From: Zhouia amylolytica
GTDB lineage: Bacteria > Bacteroidota > Bacteroidia > Flavobacteriales > Flavobacteriaceae
Reading direction: 5' to 3'
Length of the DNA stretch: 64,000 bases
NCBI RefSeq assembly: GCF_900116365.1
Contig: NZ_FPAG01000006.1
Coordinates: forward strand, 248,001-312,000
Positions 36,978-44,519 of this stretch are shown piece after piece (position 1 is the first letter of the stretch; the number at the start of each line of letters is the position of its first letter). The position numbers were made by a program, and so were the translations under genes. The notes under the pieces are model-generated. The model did not search any database, was not told the DNA's origin, and saw only the letters and a program-made list of their open reading frames with translations.

Positions 36978-37364
36978 TTACGGATACTCATTATTTAACA
37001 TCCAATCTATAGCCGCTTCTTCTGTGTTAAAGGTTTTGAGGATATAATGTTTTGGGGTGTGTTCTATGACAAAAGGGACAACCGTATTTTTAGGGGTGTC
37101 GACAAGGACAGCAAACTTTTTGCCACCAAACTGATCTTCTCTTGTATCGAAATAAGCAATGATTTTTTTATGGTCAGCTAAATTTACATTTAAATTGGCA
37201 TCTCTGTAATCTAATATAAAGCCATTAACGTCTTTTGGAATGAGGTTGTTTTTAATAGCCAGATTCCAGGATTCAAAAATGTCTTCGATACTGATATTAC
37301 CGTAGTGGGCTCGATAAAGAATTCGAGTGTTTGGGTCGTAGTAATATTTGTATTTTTCATTCAT
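36978..37364 (-). CDS. SpoIIAA/STAS-like small protein
   Basis: 128 residues. Short alternating pattern with YYYDPNTRILYRAHYG, a first helix DIFESWNLAIKNN, NGFILDYRDANLNV, FAVLVDTPKNTVV and EEAAIDWMLNNE at the C-terminus. This resembles the SpoIIAA-like/STAS fold proteins common in Bacteroidota; no function is known. It precedes the HxlR gene by 11 bp, likely one transcript. No clear -7 box upstream (TATATTTT near the start is weak). Confidence 0.65.
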   Translation of the reverse strand: MNEKYKYYYDPNTRILYRAHYGNISIEDIFESWNLAIKNNLIPKDVNGFILDYRDANLNVNLADHKKIIAYFDTREDQFGGKKFAVLVDTPKNTVVPFVIEHTPKHYILKTFNTEEAAIDWMLNNEYP

Positions 37365-37514
37365 AGCTGTAAAAATATAAAACTATGTACTGTCAATCGT
37401 TAAAATTTTGCATTTTTCACTGATATGGAACTCAGTGGTTTTAAAGTCATCACCAGAATACGTATTTAAGCTGAATTCGTTTTTTCATACTTTGGTATTT
37501 TGTTATTTTTAGGC

Positions 37515-38027
37515 ATGAATTTAGAACAATACATCCGCGATATTCCAGATTTTCCAAAACCAGGTGTGGTTTTTAAGGATATCACTCCTTTGTTAAACGA
37601 CTGTGATGCTTATAATTATACAGTAGGACAGCTTTTAAAGCTTATAGGAGACCAGAAGATCGATAAGGTTATCGGAGTAGAGAGTAGAGGTTTTTTCTTT
37701 GGCATGTTATTGGCACAAAATCTTAAAGCAGGGTTTATACCGGTACGGAAGCCGAATAAATTACCTCATAAAACACTGGCCCAATCCTACGATCTCGAAT
37801 ATGGATCAGATGCTGTAGAAATACATGCCGATGCGATTCATAAAGGAGATAAAATTTTAATACATGATGATGTGCTAGCCACCGGTGGAACTGCTGGTGC
37901 AGTATGTCAATTAGTAAAAGAGCTGGGAGGTGAAATTGTTCAATGCAACTTTTTAATGGAACTTACATTTTTAAATGGGAGGGAGAAACTTGACGGTCAT
38001 CCTGTCGCTTCTTTACTGAAGTATTAA
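37515..38027 (+). CDS. apt: Adenine phosphoribosyltransferase
   Basis: 170 residues from the ATG at 37515 (family N-terminus MNLEQYIRDIPDFPKPGVVF). PRPP-binding motif ILIHDDVLATGGTAGA near 116-131; VESRGFFFG near 63. Converts adenine and PRPP to AMP in purine salvage. The five residues from the upstream ATG at 37500 are not expected. Its stop codon interlocks (TTAA, 38024-38027) with the stop of the convergent 50-codon gene. Confidence 0.96.
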   Translation: MNLEQYIRDIPDFPKPGVVFKDITPLLNDCDAYNYTVGQLLKLIGDQKIDKVIGVESRGFFFGMLLAQNLKAGFIPVRKPNKLPHKTLAQSYDLEYGSDAVEIHADAIHKGDKILIHDDVLATGGTAGAVCQLVKELGGEIVQCNFLMELTFLNGREKLDGHPVASLLKY

Positions 38028-38176
38028 TCAAGTGCATTTTTTGTTACGTAGGCACGCCAACCTATAATAGCCAATTGCCACTTTTTAGCCTTGCTCACAT
38101 CGAGTCGCTGTTTGGTAAAAGAGGGGAGTAGCACTTTATTTAATTTTGCCAATGCCTTAAAAAATGCTTTTTTCAT
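38024..38176 (-). CDS. Small basic protein, 50 residues, unknown
   Basis: A 51-codon ORF (MKKAFFKALAKLNKVLLPSF, then TKQRLDVSKAKKWQLAIIGW, ending RAYVTKNALD). It starts at the CAT at 38174-38176 right after the terminator hairpin of the M56 gene. I recall similar short basic proteins in other Flavobacteriaceae, sometimes labelled SsrA-binding protein without support; this is memory, not a search. It ends with TAA overlapping the apt stop. Highly basic, amphipathic pattern with aromatic residues; role unknown. Confidence 0.7.
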   Translation of the reverse strand: MKKAFFKALAKLNKVLLPSFTKQRLDVSKAKKWQLAIIGWRAYVTKNALD

Positions 38177-38183
38177 AAATAAA

Positions 38184-38207
38184 TAAGCCTTGAGTTTTCA
38201 AGGCTTA
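38184..38207 (-). terminator. Terminator of the M56 gene
   Basis: TAAGCCTTGA pairs with TCAAGGCTTA around GTTT, with a T-rich tail (TTTATTTATT) on the minus strand. The tail runs directly into the ATG of the 50-residue ORF at 38176. Confidence 0.8.
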
Positions 38208-38238
38208 AACTACAAAATTTTGTTTATATAGCGTCGTA

Positions 38239-40635
38239 TTAATTAGTGGCAATTGATCTGGCTACAAGTATACCGTCTACCTTACCAATGATAATGTTGG
38301 GAATTCCGTCAGGATTGCGCGATGAATCCCAGGTGGCACTCCCGGCAAATTTATTTTCTTTTGATGTATTGGAAACAATTTTAATGGCAGTGATATGCCC
38401 GTTTTCATTACGCTCGATACCTGAAATATGATACTCAATTCCTTTTTTCATTAAATCGTCAACATAAGCTTGTATTAATTTGTCGGAGGTACGCTTAGTG
38501 ATTACAAAGCTACTATGGTCTAAAGGAACTCCTACAGCTAAATTCATATTCTTCTGCGCAGAGTTTTCTTCAGCATTCACACCAACAGATAGTTTCCATG
38601 GACTTGCAGCTGTTTTGCTGTTTTTAACCGAGTCGGTTGGATGCCCTTCGACAACTTTCTTCTGTATGCCATATACAACCGTGTCTTTAGTTTGTGTAGC
38701 TCCTGTAAAACCTTGAATGGCAACCTTAGCGGGCGTGTTGTTTTTTTGTGGAGAAGAGGAGCCTTGTTGTTTAGTTTTTTGGTTGGTTTTTGCCTTTTTG
38801 GTGGTAATGAGTATAACTCCATTTTTTCCTTTTTCTCCATAAACCCGGGTGGCATTTTCTCCTTTAAGGATCTTTACACTTTCAATTTGGTCCGGTGTAA
38901 TTGTATTTACATTAAAATCTGGCTTTTTTTCTACCCCATCTACCACTATTAATGATTTGATGGTGTTCAGTGTATTGGTGATATTGGTTTCCCCTTGTTT
39001 ATAAGTTGAAATCTCTATCACGCCATCTTTTCCTTTAGCCCCGTAACGATCAATGGCGTCTTTTCCCTTTAGAATATTCATATGTTTTATTTCTTCCGGC
39101 GCAATACTTTTTGGGTCGTAATTGTCTTGTATCTTACCATCTATAACAATTAAGGATGCATCGATTTGATGTTTTGTAATTCCCGGAGCAGTTTTGTAAC
39201 CAATCTCTTTTATCTTACCATTAGCGTCAAACTCAAAGCTGAAAACCAAATGGCCTATAGGAATTATCCCTTCTATGGATGTCGAACCACTATTTCCGTC
39301 CGGACCTTTAAAATTAGAAGCAATGGCTATGATTTCTCCTTTTTCATTACGTTTTACATTGAAGAAAGTGAGTGTTCCGCCGTATTCTTCTTTAAAGGTT
39401 CTTACAAAATAGTCGAGCTTTTCATCACTGGTGTTTCTGTTTACCATAAAAATTCTTGATCGATCGTTAACAGGTCCGTATCCCGTTACATAATCTCCGG
39501 CTTCATCATATACGTGAAATTTGAAAGCGGGTATGCCATTTTCATGGGTGCCACTATTGTATTTTCCACGACTACCAGTGGATTCAAAAGAAGAATTCAG
39601 GCTAACGATTTCATTATTGGCATTGCGATTAACTTCATTAAAAGTTAACGCTATGCCTGTATTTTCTTTTATGAACCTTATTTGTTCGCTTAAATAGGTG
39701 TCGGTTGAATTTTTGTCGACAACGACATTGAAAGCTGTTTGTTTACTGCTTGAGGTCGTTTTGATCTGCGCTATAGTTTCTGTATTGAGCGTGTAAATAA
39801 ACAGAACTAACAACGGGACTACCGATAGATATTTCCATAAAAACAGGCGCTTCGATTTTTGTTTGTTCAGCATAACGATTCGTTTTTTGATTGATGAATT
39901 AAAGGTATTGATGATGTTTAATTGATGAATATTGATATTGGATGATTGTTCCAATAAGAGGTATTGGTATTCTTTTTTATTACCCCATACTTCCAGGGTG
40001 GCTTTGTCTGCTATAAATTCAAGATTTTCATTAGTTGCCTTTTTGTAAAGCCAGGCAATCGGATTGAACCATTGAAAAATGCAAATTAAATGCGTTAAGA
40101 GCATATCGGCAGAATGTTTTTGAAAAGCATGTGCCTTTTCGTGACTCAGTACCGCGTCCAACTCTGCATCAGTGATGGTACTGTTGATGACAATATAATT
40201 GAAGAAGGAAAACGGAGCTTCCACGCAATCCGCTTCAATAATGGTGTATTGATCTGTTTTGTAACGGGTTCCTGATTTAAGGACTCTTACTAATGAGAGC
40301 AACTGTATGATAAATCTGGAAGCAAAAAATAACACCCCGATGCCATAAATGATTTGCATAACCTCATATGGGGTTAATGAACTTTCTTCTGGAAGTTGCA
40401 AGGGCTGCGTTCCATGTGTGGTTGCTAAAACTGGGTCTACTATAGTAGGGGCATCAATATAAACTATTTCAGTAACGATCCAAAGTGGCAGAAATAATGC
40501 AACCAGAATGCCTGTTAATAAGAAGGCACGGTTGAGATTCAGAAAGGTGCTCTTTTGCAATAGAACACGATAACTAGCATAAAAAACTGCTAATAGGAGT
40601 GCGCTTTTGGACAGGTATATGTAAAAATCAGGCAT
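38239..40635 (-). CDS. BlaR1-like M56 metallopeptidase with plug-like and repeat domains
   Basis: 798 residues. N-terminal membrane part (helices about 8-28, 37-58, 93-115) with the zinc motif HEKAH at 165-169 and NENLEFIAD at 202-210 (third ligand E206), and another helix at ~268-285. The long exported C-terminus has three ~85-residue repeats (about 302-385, 395-482, 709-795), each with an NRN/KRN/ERN...GxI core. Between the second and third lie two plug-like units (about 494-546, 561-614) with LIVVDGK/LIVVDGV, ILKG and GKxGVIxI. M56 proteins sense a signal outside and cleave the partner BlaI repressor. The start codon overlaps the BlaI stop by 1 bp (TAATG). Confidence 0.88.
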   Translation of the reverse strand: MPDFYIYLSKSALLLAVFYASYRVLLQKSTFLNLNRAFLLTGILVALFLPLWIVTEIVYIDAPTIVDPVLATTHGTQPLQLPEESSLTPYEVMQIIYGIGVLFFASRFIIQLLSLVRVLKSGTRYKTDQYTIIEADCVEAPFSFFNYIVINSTITDAELDAVLSHEKAHAFQKHSADMLLTHLICIFQWFNPIAWLYKKATNENLEFIADKATLEVWGNKKEYQYLLLEQSSNINIHQLNIINTFNSSIKKRIVMLNKQKSKRLFLWKYLSVVPLLVLFIYTLNTETIAQIKTTSSSKQTAFNVVVDKNSTDTYLSEQIRFIKENTGIALTFNEVNRNANNEIVSLNSSFESTGSRGKYNSGTHENGIPAFKFHVYDEAGDYVTGYGPVNDRSRIFMVNRNTSDEKLDYFVRTFKEEYGGTLTFFNVKRNEKGEIIAIASNFKGPDGNSGSTSIEGIIPIGHLVFSFEFDANGKIKEIGYKTAPGITKHQIDASLIVIDGKIQDNYDPKSIAPEEIKHMNILKGKDAIDRYGAKGKDGVIEISTYKQGETNITNTLNTIKSLIVVDGVEKKPDFNVNTITPDQIESVKILKGENATRVYGEKGKNGVILITTKKAKTNQKTKQQGSSSPQKNNTPAKVAIQGFTGATQTKDTVVYGIQKKVVEGHPTDSVKNSKTAASPWKLSVGVNAEENSAQKNMNLAVGVPLDHSSFVITKRTSDKLIQAYVDDLMKKGIEYHISGIERNENGHITAIKIVSNTSKENKFAGSATWDSSRNPDGIPNIIIGKVDGILVARSIATN

Positions 40636-40994
40636 TACTTCTTCCTTTCTATTTCGTTAATGATCTCCTTTAACTCTTCTACACTTATTTTTCTTTCATT
40701 CGCAAAAAAGGAGACTAAGCTTTTATATGAATTGTTGAAGTAGTCGCTCATGGCATTGCTCATGAATTTCTTCCTGTAATCTTCCTTCTTTACAACAGGA
40801 AAATATTGAAAGGTATTGCCATAGGCATTATGAGAAACATATCCCTTTTCTTCCAGATTCCTGATGATGGTTGAAAGCGTATTGTAATGAGGCTTGTTTT
40901 CTGTGAATTCAGCTAAAATGTCTTTAACAAAAGCTTTTTCAAGCTTCCAAAGCATTTTCATGACTTCTTCTTCTTTATTGGTGAGTTTCTGCAT
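40635..40994 (-). CDS. BlaI/MecI/CopY-family transcriptional repressor
   Basis: 119 residues. Winged-helix N-terminal half with LTNKEEEVMKMLWKLEKAFV, PHYNTLSTIIRNLEEKGYVSH, then a C-terminal dimerisation helix bundle. It partners the M56 peptidase encoded immediately downstream (1-bp overlap, translational coupling). Expected to repress its own operon; three palindromes lie around the predicted promoter upstream. Classic target is beta-lactamase or methicillin resistance genes, but here the operon has no beta-lactamase gene. Confidence 0.92.
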   Translation of the reverse strand: MQKLTNKEEEVMKMLWKLEKAFVKDILAEFTENKPHYNTLSTIIRNLEEKGYVSHNAYGNTFQYFPVVKKEDYRKKFMSNAMSDYFNNSYKSLVSFFANERKISVEELKEIINEIERKK

Positions 40995-41046
40995 TGCCCG
41001 GCATTTTATAATTCCTTGTTTCCAAAGAATAATGGATTGATGTGTT

Positions 41047-41077
41047 CAAATGTATAACTAAAAAAATAGTTACGCAA
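41047..41077 (-). promoter_or_regulatory. Promoter of the BlaI/M56 operon
   Basis: Minus strand TTG (41077-41075), 20-bp spacer, TACATTTG (41054-41047). It fully matches the Bacteroidota consensus. The predicted start near 41040 gives a ~45-nt leader. Confidence 0.7.
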
Positions 41078-41111
41078 CTATAAAACTAGTTATTTAACTA
41101 AATAAATAGTT
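41056..41111. promoter_or_regulatory. Three evenly spaced AACTA-N6-TAGTT operators
   Basis: Palindromes at 41056-41071, 41076-41091 and 41096-41111, each AACTA-N6-TAGTT, repeat every 20 bp. The first lies inside the -33/-7 spacer of the BlaI/M56 promoter, the second overlaps its -33 box. BlaI-family operators are dyads with TAGT-type arms in related systems, so these are the likely binding sites of the BlaI repressor. They also lie upstream of the divergent antiporter gene, which they might control. Confidence 0.75.
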
Positions 41112-41170
41112 TTTATTCTGGATACATACAATGAAAACTTACTCCTATCTTCGCATAAATTTAAAAATAC

Positions 41171-42097
41171 ATGAATATACTTTTAATTGTTGGGGGGTTA
41201 GTATTGTTGATATTAGGGGGTAATTGGTTGTTGAAAGCTGCCGTTGCTCTTTCGTTAAAATTAGAAATACCAAAGATTGTGATCGGTATGACGGTGGTGT
41301 CGTTTGCAACATCCGCCCCGGAGTTAATTGTGAGTGTAAATGCTGCTCTTGAAGGTTTCCCTGATATCGCAATGGGTAATGTTATAGGGTCTAATATAGC
41401 CAATTTAGGATTGGTTTTGGGAATAACAGTCATGTTAACCACGATCGATGTAGAGCGAAGTTTTTACAAAACCGACTGGCCTGTAATGATGTTAGCGTCA
41501 ATACTATTGTACCTGTTTGTGTTTTATGATGATGTTTTAAGCAGGGTAGAAGGGGTTATCCTTTTTACCGCTTTAATTGCATTTTTAGTATACCTGTTGA
41601 AGTTTCAGAAGCCTGCGGTGGTTGATGATTATGCTGAGGATGATGAGCCTTTAGAACTTTATAAGGTTGTGTTGTTTTTGGTGTTGGGTGGTGTAGCCCT
41701 TTGGGGTGGTTCAGAATCTTTAATTAGAGGAGCAGTTGGAATGGCAGAATCCTTTGGCGTTAGTAAAAGGGTCATTGCTATTACCGTGGTATCAATTGGA
41801 ACCAGCATACCTGAATTAGCTGCATCAGTTATTGCGGTTATGAAACGGGAGAAAGCCATTTCTTTAGGGAACCTGATAGGGTCGAATGTATTTAATATCC
41901 TGGCGGTTTTAGGAATTACCTCTATGGTCCACCCTATTACCGTAGATAAAGCTTTTTCAAGTGATTTGTACTGGATGCTGGCATTTGCTTTTGTGGTGCT
42001 TCCTTTGGTATTTCTTCCTAAAGGTTTGCGCCTAGGGTGGCGAGATGGTTTGGTTTTATTGGGGAGCTATGTGTTCTTTGTCTACCTAACCATATAA
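41171..42097 (+). CDS. Calcium/sodium antiporter, YrbG/CaCA family
   Basis: 308 residues, ten hydrophobic helices in two repeats. The alpha-1 block is GMTVVSFATSAPELIVSV...GNVIGSNIANLGL and the alpha-2 block is TVVSIGTSIPELAASV...GNLIGSNVFNIL, the hallmark sodium/calcium exchanger motifs. An acidic loop (DDYAEDDEPLEL, ~160) links the halves. Exchanges calcium (or another cation) for sodium or protons across the inner membrane. Divergent from the blaI operon with the operators between; whether they regulate this gene is unknown. Confidence 0.93.
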   Translation: MNILLIVGGLVLLILGGNWLLKAAVALSLKLEIPKIVIGMTVVSFATSAPELIVSVNAALEGFPDIAMGNVIGSNIANLGLVLGITVMLTTIDVERSFYKTDWPVMMLASILLYLFVFYDDVLSRVEGVILFTALIAFLVYLLKFQKPAVVDDYAEDDEPLELYKVVLFLVLGGVALWGGSESLIRGAVGMAESFGVSKRVIAITVVSIGTSIPELAASVIAVMKREKAISLGNLIGSNVFNILAVLGITSMVHPITVDKAFSSDLYWMLAFAFVVLPLVFLPKGLRLGWRDGLVLLGSYVFFVYLTI

Positions 42098-42256
42098 CGC
42101 CGGGACTAAATATTCTTTGAACAAGAAGAAGCCTTCTGTTGTAAACACGCTCGTCAGATGTTTTTCGGTCCATATAGAAGACAATATTCAGGCTTAGTAT
42201 TCCTTAGATGAAATACATTAATAACTGCTTTAAGGTACTCTAGGCCCGGTGCAAAG

Positions 42257-42293
42257 GTATGGATACAGTATAGATAGAGTATGGATACAGTAT
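42257..42293. repeat. Two 22-bp direct repeats with a 15-bp identical core
   Basis: GTATGGATACAGTAT at 42257-42271 and again at 42279-42293 (period 22 bp). Each core contains interleaved dyads GTAT-GG-ATAC and ATAC-A-GTAT. On the minus strand the first copy overlaps the -7-like TACCTTTG at 42252-42259 by three bases. Confidence 0.7.
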
Positions 42294-42429
42294 GGTTGAA
42301 GTAAAGATAAAAGGATGGACAGCTTCAATACTTACAACATACAGAAAGCCCCCTAAAACATCGAAATATTAAAGGGGGCACTCAAACCTAAACCTACTTT
42401 ATGAATATAAAATTACCTGCTATTTCTAT

Positions 42430-42462
42430 AAAAACCCTTTGAAGTGATCCAAAGGGTTTTTG
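42430..42462 (+). terminator. Hairpin terminator in the antiporter downstream gap
   Basis: AAAAACCCTTTG pairs with CAAAGGGTTTTT around AAGTGATC. A clear stem with T-run on the plus strand and an A-run on the other side. It is 330 bp after the antiporter stop. Confidence 0.8.
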
Positions 42463-42581
42463 GAGAGGGTTATATAAAAACGCTTTAAAAAAGCGGTAAT
42501 TTTCTAAAACTATTACAATTTATATACGGTGGCTTATAGGTCGTTGGACCACAGAGGAAGTGTTAAACTTTTATTAAAGAA

Positions 42582-42606
42582 AAAGAGGTCAATTAATGAC
42601 CTCTTT
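42582..42606 (-). terminator. Terminator of the 87-residue gene
   Basis: AAAGAGGTCA pairs with TGACCTCTTT around ATTAA; on the minus strand it is followed by TTTTC and T-rich sequence, 24 bp after the stop codon. Confidence 0.85.
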
Positions 42607-42629
42607 AAGCGCTGTATTTTGTTGGTGTA

Positions 42630-42893
42630 TTACTCCATTGCAGGAGGGTTTACTTTTTTATCTAATGCGTTAATTCGTTCTTGATATTCATTAATGGCTT
42701 CTCTTACCATATCAACATTGTCGGAGGCTCTTTGATGAGCGTCTTCCATAACTTTTTCGAGCTTAGGATCTGGGTGTTGGAAGAGGTCAGTGATTACATG
42801 ATTGATCTTGTCAATACTACTTTCCTGCGTGTTTTTGATGTCTTCTAACTTTGAAATAATCTTACGCATTCTATTTAATTTCTCTGCACTCAT
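42630..42893 (-). CDS. Small coiled-coil protein, unknown
   Basis: 87 residues, almost entirely helical and charged, with heptad-like spacing (LNRMRKIISKLEDIKNTQ, INHVITDLFQHP, VREAINEYQERINALD). No family is recognised. It is closed by a hairpin terminator and has a 184-bp upstream gap to kmo. Confidence in being real comes from the ATG, codon use like its neighbours, and the terminator. Confidence 0.7.
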   Translation of the reverse strand: MSAEKLNRMRKIISKLEDIKNTQESSIDKINHVITDLFQHPDPKLEKVMEDAHQRASDNVDMVREAINEYQERINALDKKVNPPAME

Positions 42894-43014
42894 AATGTAT
42901 AAGTTTTTTTATAATATACGATTTTTTTAGCAAATGGTTAGATGTCAATTGTTTAAGGTTGTTCGCGTAATGGTTGTCTTGTGGGGTTTTAATAGCTAAT
43001 AAATTATAAATCGC

Positions 43015-43022
43015 TACCTTTG
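43015..43022 (+). promoter_or_regulatory. -7 promoter element of kmo
   Basis: TACCTTTG, exact TAnnTTTG, 55 bp before the ATG at 43078. No TTG at the ideal distance. Confidence 0.55.
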
Positions 43023-43077
43023 CTAGGTACTCGTTCTGACGCTGATCATAACGAGACTTTTTATATAAAAACCAGAG

Positions 43078-44436
43078 ATGCAGACACCCAAAAAGATTGC
43101 CATTGTTGGTAGTGGATTAGTAGGAAGCCTTTTAGCTATTTATTTAAGAAATAGAGGACATGTTGTAGATGTATATGATCGAAGGCCTGATATAAGAAAG
43201 GTAGAATTTTCCGGACGCTCCATTAACCTGGCAATGTCTCCAAGAGGCTGGAGAGCCCTGGAAGCTGTGGGGATTGATGAGGAGATTAAAAAAATTGCTA
43301 TTCCGATGGATAAGAGAGCAATCCATACTCCTGATAAGCCTATGTATTATCAGTATTATGGAAAGGAAGGTGAGGCAATCTATTCTATTTCCCGTGGTGT
43401 TTTAAATCGAAGAATGATTGATCTTGCCGAAGCTGCAGGAGCTCGGTTTATTTTTAATAGTAAGGTATGGGATGTCTCCCTTTCAGAAGCTACCGTTCAG
43501 GTAGGCGAATCGGAAAAAGGGGAGTGGACTCCAAATAAATATGATCTTGTTTTTGGTGCTGATGGAGCGTTTTCTCGCGTTCGTCATAAAATGCAACGTC
43601 AGAGTATGTTTAATTATAGTCAGCATTTTTTAGATGTTGGCTATAAAGAATTAACCATCCCAAAAAATGACGACGGTACGCATAAACTCAATAAGAACTC
43701 TTTGCACATCTGGCCGAGAGGTAATTTCATGTTTATAGCCTTACCTAATTTAGATGGAAGTTTTACATGTACACTGTTTCTGCCGTTTAAAGGTGAGAAT
43801 TCGTTTGAAGTATTAAATTCCGAAGCCAAAGTAGCTTCGTTTTTTAAAGAGTTTTTCCCTGATGTGGTTGATGTGATCCCAAATCTGGTTGAGGACTTCT
43901 TTAAAAACCCTACAAGCTTCTTGGTGACTACAAAATGTTATCCGTGGACTTATAAAGATAAAGTGGCTTTGATTGGAGATGCCGCCCATGCGATCGTTCC
44001 ATTTTATGGTCAGGGAATGAATGCTGGGTTTGAAGATATTACTGTGCTGAATGATTTGATGAATTTGCATAATGATGATTGGAGCCAGATATTTAAATCC
44101 TATCAAGAAGCCAGAAAACCAAATGCAGATGCTATAGCTACATTGAGTTACAGGAACTTTATGGAAATGAGTAATAAAACGGCTGATGAAAATTTCATTC
44201 TAAGAAAGAAGATAGAAGCGTGGTTCTATGATAAACATCCTGAGTTATGGGTGCCCTTATATACGCGAGTTACATTTTCTGAACGATCGTACGCTGAAGC
44301 TTTAGAGTTTGGAGATTTTCAGAAAGAAATCATGGATGAGGTAATGGAATTGGAAGGGATTGAGGAAGACTGGAAGAATGAAGAGGTGGAGCAGTATATA
44401 CTGAATAAGTTAAAGGAGAAAGAACATTTAGTTTGA
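43078..44436 (+). CDS. kmo: Kynurenine 3-monooxygenase
   Basis: 452 residues, close to the expected length. FAD-binding GSGLVG at 11-16, DG-type motif FGADGAFSRVRHKM near 160, and the second FAD block LIGDAAHAIVPFYGQGMNAGFED near 300. The segments GRSINLAMSPRGWRAL and YSQHFLDVGYKELTIP are typical of KMO rather than other aromatic hydroxylases. KMO hydroxylates L-kynurenine with NADPH and oxygen in tryptophan breakdown/de novo NAD synthesis. The pathway's other genes are not in the window. Terminator follows. Confidence 0.95.
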   Translation: MQTPKKIAIVGSGLVGSLLAIYLRNRGHVVDVYDRRPDIRKVEFSGRSINLAMSPRGWRALEAVGIDEEIKKIAIPMDKRAIHTPDKPMYYQYYGKEGEAIYSISRGVLNRRMIDLAEAAGARFIFNSKVWDVSLSEATVQVGESEKGEWTPNKYDLVFGADGAFSRVRHKMQRQSMFNYSQHFLDVGYKELTIPKNDDGTHKLNKNSLHIWPRGNFMFIALPNLDGSFTCTLFLPFKGENSFEVLNSEAKVASFFKEFFPDVVDVIPNLVEDFFKNPTSFLVTTKCYPWTYKDKVALIGDAAHAIVPFYGQGMNAGFEDITVLNDLMNLHNDDWSQIFKSYQEARKPNADAIATLSYRNFMEMSNKTADENFILRKKIEAWFYDKHPELWVPLYTRVTFSERSYAEALEFGDFQKEIMDEVMELEGIEEDWKNEEVEQYILNKLKEKEHLV

Positions 44437-44463
44437 TAAAATTAAATGAATGTTTTATCCATT

Positions 44464-44493
44464 AAAAAAGCCACTAGAAATAGTGGCTTTTTT
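44464..44493. terminator. Bidirectional terminator between kmo and the coiled-coil gene
   Basis: AAAAAAGCCACTA pairs with TAGTGGCTTTTTT around GAAA; A and T runs on both sides. Confidence 0.93.
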
Positions 44494-44519
44494 AATTGTA
44501 TATGAATTTCTACACTATC

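Larger units (their letters stand above)
42098..42629. other. 532-bp gap with repeats and hairpins, no clear gene
   Basis: Between the antiporter and a small coiled-coil gene. It holds a pair of 22-bp direct repeats (42257-42293) next to a minus-strand TACCTTTG (42252-42259), a G/C dyad (42348-42354 with 42373-42379), a terminator-like hairpin (42430-42462), a small dyad (42481-42494) and the terminator of the next gene (42582-42606). Short ORFs are not convincing. It could hold a small RNA or a promoter region of one. Confidence 0.6.

Noticed and set aside
39166-39459. Plus-strand ORFs inside the M56 gene
   Set aside because: Antisense to a gene with visible repeats and motifs; no promoter, start or family support.
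41161-41442. 93-residue minus-strand ORF inside the antiporter gene
   Set aside because: Opposite strand of a gene with clear CaCA motifs; no motif of its own.
42348-42379. GCCCCCT/AGGGGGC dyad as a terminator
   Set aside because: The loop is long (18 nt) and no T-run follows on the plus strand; only a weak TTTC follows on the minus strand. Kept as a dyad in the gap description.
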